Below the pieces are notes generated by a model. It was not told where the DNA came from and searched no databases. It was given only the letters and a program-made list of their open reading frames with translations. A program made the position numbers and the translations under genes. Of a DNA stretch of 64,000 nucleotides, positions 61,140-64,000 are shown piece after piece. How positions within the stretch are numbered: the stretch's first letter is position 1; every line of letters begins with the position of its first letter. The DNA is from Muricea muricata (taxonomy: Eukaryota > Cnidaria > Anthozoa > Malacalcyonacea > Plexauridae): contig OY979717.1 in NCBI GenBank assembly GCA_963855995.1, positions 60,976,243 to 61,040,242 of the forward strand, in the 5' to 3' direction.

Positions 61140-62680
61140 ATTCAGGTTGGTTTTTAAAATGAGGGGGTTGGCCCGGAAAATTAAGTATTCAGGTTGGTTT
61201 TTAAGATGAGCGGGGTGGTCAACAAAATTCGGAAATTTGATCAACAAAAGTCGGAAAAAACTCGGAAATTTGATCAAATCTCGATTCAAATTGAAAGCTG
61301 AAGAAATATTACTAAAATTGTAAGCTTAAGAAATATTACAAACGTGTCAGCTATAGCCTCGACAAGAAACATTACAAACGCCTCAGCTATAGACACAAAG
61401 TCCGACTTCAAATGGCAACGAGTGTTTGTGCGTCCGACTTCAAATTGATTAAATGTCGATTAAAACTGAAAGCTCAAGAAATATTACAAACGCCTGAGCT
61501 ATAGACTCCAGGGTCCGACTTCAAATGGCAACGAGTGTTAGTGTGTATATTCATGTACTCATGTTGTTCTGCTCAATTAATTCTTTTATAAAATGTTAGC
61601 TATAGACCCCAAAGTAAGCAAAATTACTACATTGTCACCTATTACTATTGTGTCACCTGTAGACCCAACGAGTGTTTGTGTGTATACTGATATGCTCTTC
61701 AAATGGCAACGAGTGTTAGTGTGTATATTCATATACTCATGTTGTTCTGCTCAATTAATTCTTTTATAAAATGTTAGCTATAAACCCCAAAGTAAGCAGT
61801 ATTACTATATTGTCACCTATTACTATAATACTATTGTGTCACCTATAGACCCAACGAGTGTTTGTGTGTATACTGATATGCTCATGTTATTCTGCCCAAT
61901 TAATTCTTTTGTAAAATGTTAGCTATACAGACTGCAAAGTAAGCAATATTACAAACGTGCCACCTTTAGACCCTAAAGTCTGACTTCAAATGGTGACAAA
62001 TGTGTATGATTTTGGTGTAAAACTGTGCACCAAATTTCATTTTGGTAAGGTCATTTTTGATAGTTAACACACTTATCACTGAATTTCAATCTCCAAAGTC
62101 TGATTTCAAATGTGGATAACTTTGATTAAGATTTCAGTCTACAATTACAAAAAAATATGTCCACATGCACATTTTCCTAGGGCTAGAATGTATTGACAAT
62201 GTCAATTGAAAATTTTCAGTCCATGATTACAGCAAAATATGTCCTCATGCACATTTTACTAGGGTTAGGATGTATTGGCAATGTCAATTGAAAATTACTG
62301 AATAAAGATGACACAATCAAGATGAGAAATTTTAGCAGAATAAACACAAATTGGCCCCCGGCTATGTAAGTCTATTTTTTAAAAGACATCTATTTGCTTT
62401 CTTAAATTAAAGATTTTGCACTGCAATGCATTATTCGGAAACTGTACGGCTGCCATTTTAATTGTGCTATCAAAGCACTATCTGAGAGTTGTTAGGGTAG
62501 GGATTAAATATTCAAGTTCTGTGCAATTAATTTCTTTCAGAAAGTGTCAGCTGTAGACCCCAAAGTAAAAATATTACAAACATATCAGCTCTAGAACCGT
62601 CCATGTATTCATGTTCTGCCCAATTAATTTTTCTTCTGAAATGTCAGCTGTAGACCCTAAAGTAAAAAATACTACAAATA
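61140..62680. repeat. Degenerate tandem-repeat field (~176-bp and shorter periods)
   Basis: Includes two ~55-base copies of AAATTAAGTATTCAGGTTGG (61132-61205); several copies of AGCTATAGAC-CAAAGT, CGACTTCAAATGGCAACGAG and CTCAATTAATTCTTTTATAA with a main spacing of about 176 bases (61540, 61716, 61880); and a ~76-base tandem pair around ATATGTCC-CATGCACATTTT (62156 and 62238). Copies drift by substitution and internal loss. The array continues past the insertion at 62682-63453. Confidence 0.8.
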
Positions 62681-62681
62681 C

Positions 62682-63453
62682 CATAGGCGGCCCAATTCAG
62701 TGTGTAGTTTCATATAGAGATCAGTGCGCACTGCTTCATACATTATTATATAAATATCCTAAGGCTGGCAACTCTTTTACAGTAATAAACTGACACATAT
62801 TAGACTTTCGCTTCAAACAAAAAAATTGTGTAAATTTACCGCAAAAAAACTAGATACAAATGATCTTAGATATCTCTTCTACATTTGTAGATAGTTTTTA
62901 GACAAAAACAAGATTCGAAAATACGTAAATTTGTTCAATAAAAAGTGTTTTTGATCAAAATTTTCCGTGTAGATAGGCGGGATGCAAAGTGCCCTACAAA
63001 CGTCATCTTCGGAAATGACTTCGGCTAAGCTGCTATTGGCTGATGAGCACTCGGAAACGCCGAAGAAAAGACGAATTCAATAGCAACCAATAGGAGCTTA
63101 GATTTGCTTAGCCGAAGTCATTTCCGAAGATGACGTTTGTAGGGCACTTTGCATCCCGCCAATCTACACGGAAAATTTTGATCAAAAACACTTTTTATTG
63201 AACAAATTTACGTATTTTCGAATCTTGTTTTTGTCTAAAAACTATCTACAAATGTAGAAGAGATATCTAAGATCATTTGTATCTAGTTTTTTGCGGTAAA
63301 TTAACACAATTTTTTTGTTTGAAGCGAAAGTCTAATATGTGTCAGTTTATTACTGTAAAAGAGTTGCCAGCCTTAGGATATTTATATAATAATGTATAAA
63401 GTAGTGCGCACTGATCTCTATATGAAACTACACACTGAATTGGGCCGCCTATG
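62682..63453. mobile_element. Foldback element, CATAGGCGG termini, 7-bp TSD (copy 3)
   Basis: 772 bp with near-perfect arms of about 360 bp (62682 to ~63040 and ~63095 to 63453). Ends CATAGGCGGCCCAATTCAGT and complement; TATAGAGATCAGTGCGCACT is subterminal. A perfect 7-bp duplication CAAATAC flanks it (62675-62681 and 63454-63460). The arms beyond the first ~50 bp differ from copy 1, except for GGCTGGCAAC and GCGGGATGC blocks at similar places. Arms match almost base for base, so insertion or arm homogenisation is recent. Confidence 0.95.
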
Positions 63454-63535
63454 CAAATACATCAGCTATAGAACCATTCATATATTCATGTTCTGCCCAA
63501 TTAATTTCTTTTAAAAAATCAACCTGATGTCAGCA

Positions 63536-63586
63536 GAGCCCCTCAGCATACATGTAAATTGGAGCCCCTCAGCATACATGTAAATG
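63536..63586. repeat. 26-bp tandem duplication
   Basis: GAGCCCCTCAGCATACATGT followed by AAAT occurs twice in tandem. Confidence 0.9.
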
Positions 63587-64000
63587 CCTTACATAAAAAT
63601 ATTAAATGATTCCACTCTTGAAATACTTTATAATGACTTTATTTATGAAATATAAACATTTTCCCCATGATAGTTGCCCCAAATCACACTTGTTGCAACA
63701 AGTACATAATTTACTCAACTTTGCAAACATTTAATGAATAAAAGTATTGACTTCAAATACTTTTTAAAGTAACGTTAACTTTCTATTTACAAAAAATAAA
63801 CTATTTTCCATGTTGAGAAAAATTATTGTGACAACATGAGTGGAAATTGGAAAAATGAGTTCTTCCAAATTCTGCTAGTAATGGTACAACTGTATATCAA
63901 CACAGAAAAAAATATTTTATAGTTTTTACAATATAGCACAAAGCTACATCATTAAAATAAAACTTAGAAAAGAGCTGCAATAGGTTCCTATGTTGACATT

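Overview
The window is nuclear DNA of an animal. Its base composition is AT-rich, its genes are split into short exons by GT-AG introns, and much of it is filled with small transposon relics and simple-sequence repeats. The protein families (metazoan HAT1, PRSS23-like protease, MAM/trypsin mosaic protease, animal YBEY, a TPR protein resembling the Rpl4 chaperone Acl4) and the repeat types (LINE reverse transcriptase of the CR1/L2/jockey kind, BEL/Pao relic, hAT-like and TTAA elements) suit a marine invertebrate, most likely a cnidarian. That placement is inference; the sequence alone does not fix the species.

Layout. 1-4358 (+): last four exons of the histone acetyltransferase HAT1, with a large foldback element in one intron. 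4359-9051: intergenic, with two short hAT-like MITEs that have perfect 8-bp target duplications. 9052-12217 (-): complete two-exon PRSS23-like secreted serine protease. 12218-34738: about 22 kb without a recognisable gene, holding many palindromic elements, a long (TA)n tract and a three-level nest of insertions. 34739-47543 (+): a complete 15-exon gene for an 892-residue secreted protein with the order trypsin-MAM-MAM-trypsin; intron 12 carries a broken LINE that itself holds a TTAA element. 48321-56931 (-): complete 11-exon gene for a 356-residue TPR protein resembling the ribosomal-protein-L4 chaperone Acl4, with a BEL/Pao relic, a minisatellite and small elements in its introns. 57150-59345 (+): complete 4-exon YBEY gene (166 residues). 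59346-64000: repeats only.

Exon chains were joined by hand from splice sites, reading phase and family similarity; every complete chain closes in frame (960, 2679, 1071 and 501 nt). The TPR gene and YBEY are divergent with 218 bp between start codons, so a shared promoter between two ribosome-related genes is likely. The most unusual gene is the double-protease MAM mosaic, whose two catalytic domains have different S1 pocket residues (Ser versus Asp). The most useful repeat observation is an element family with a CATAGGCGGCCCAATT terminus and 7-bp target duplications, present three times at very different lengths.
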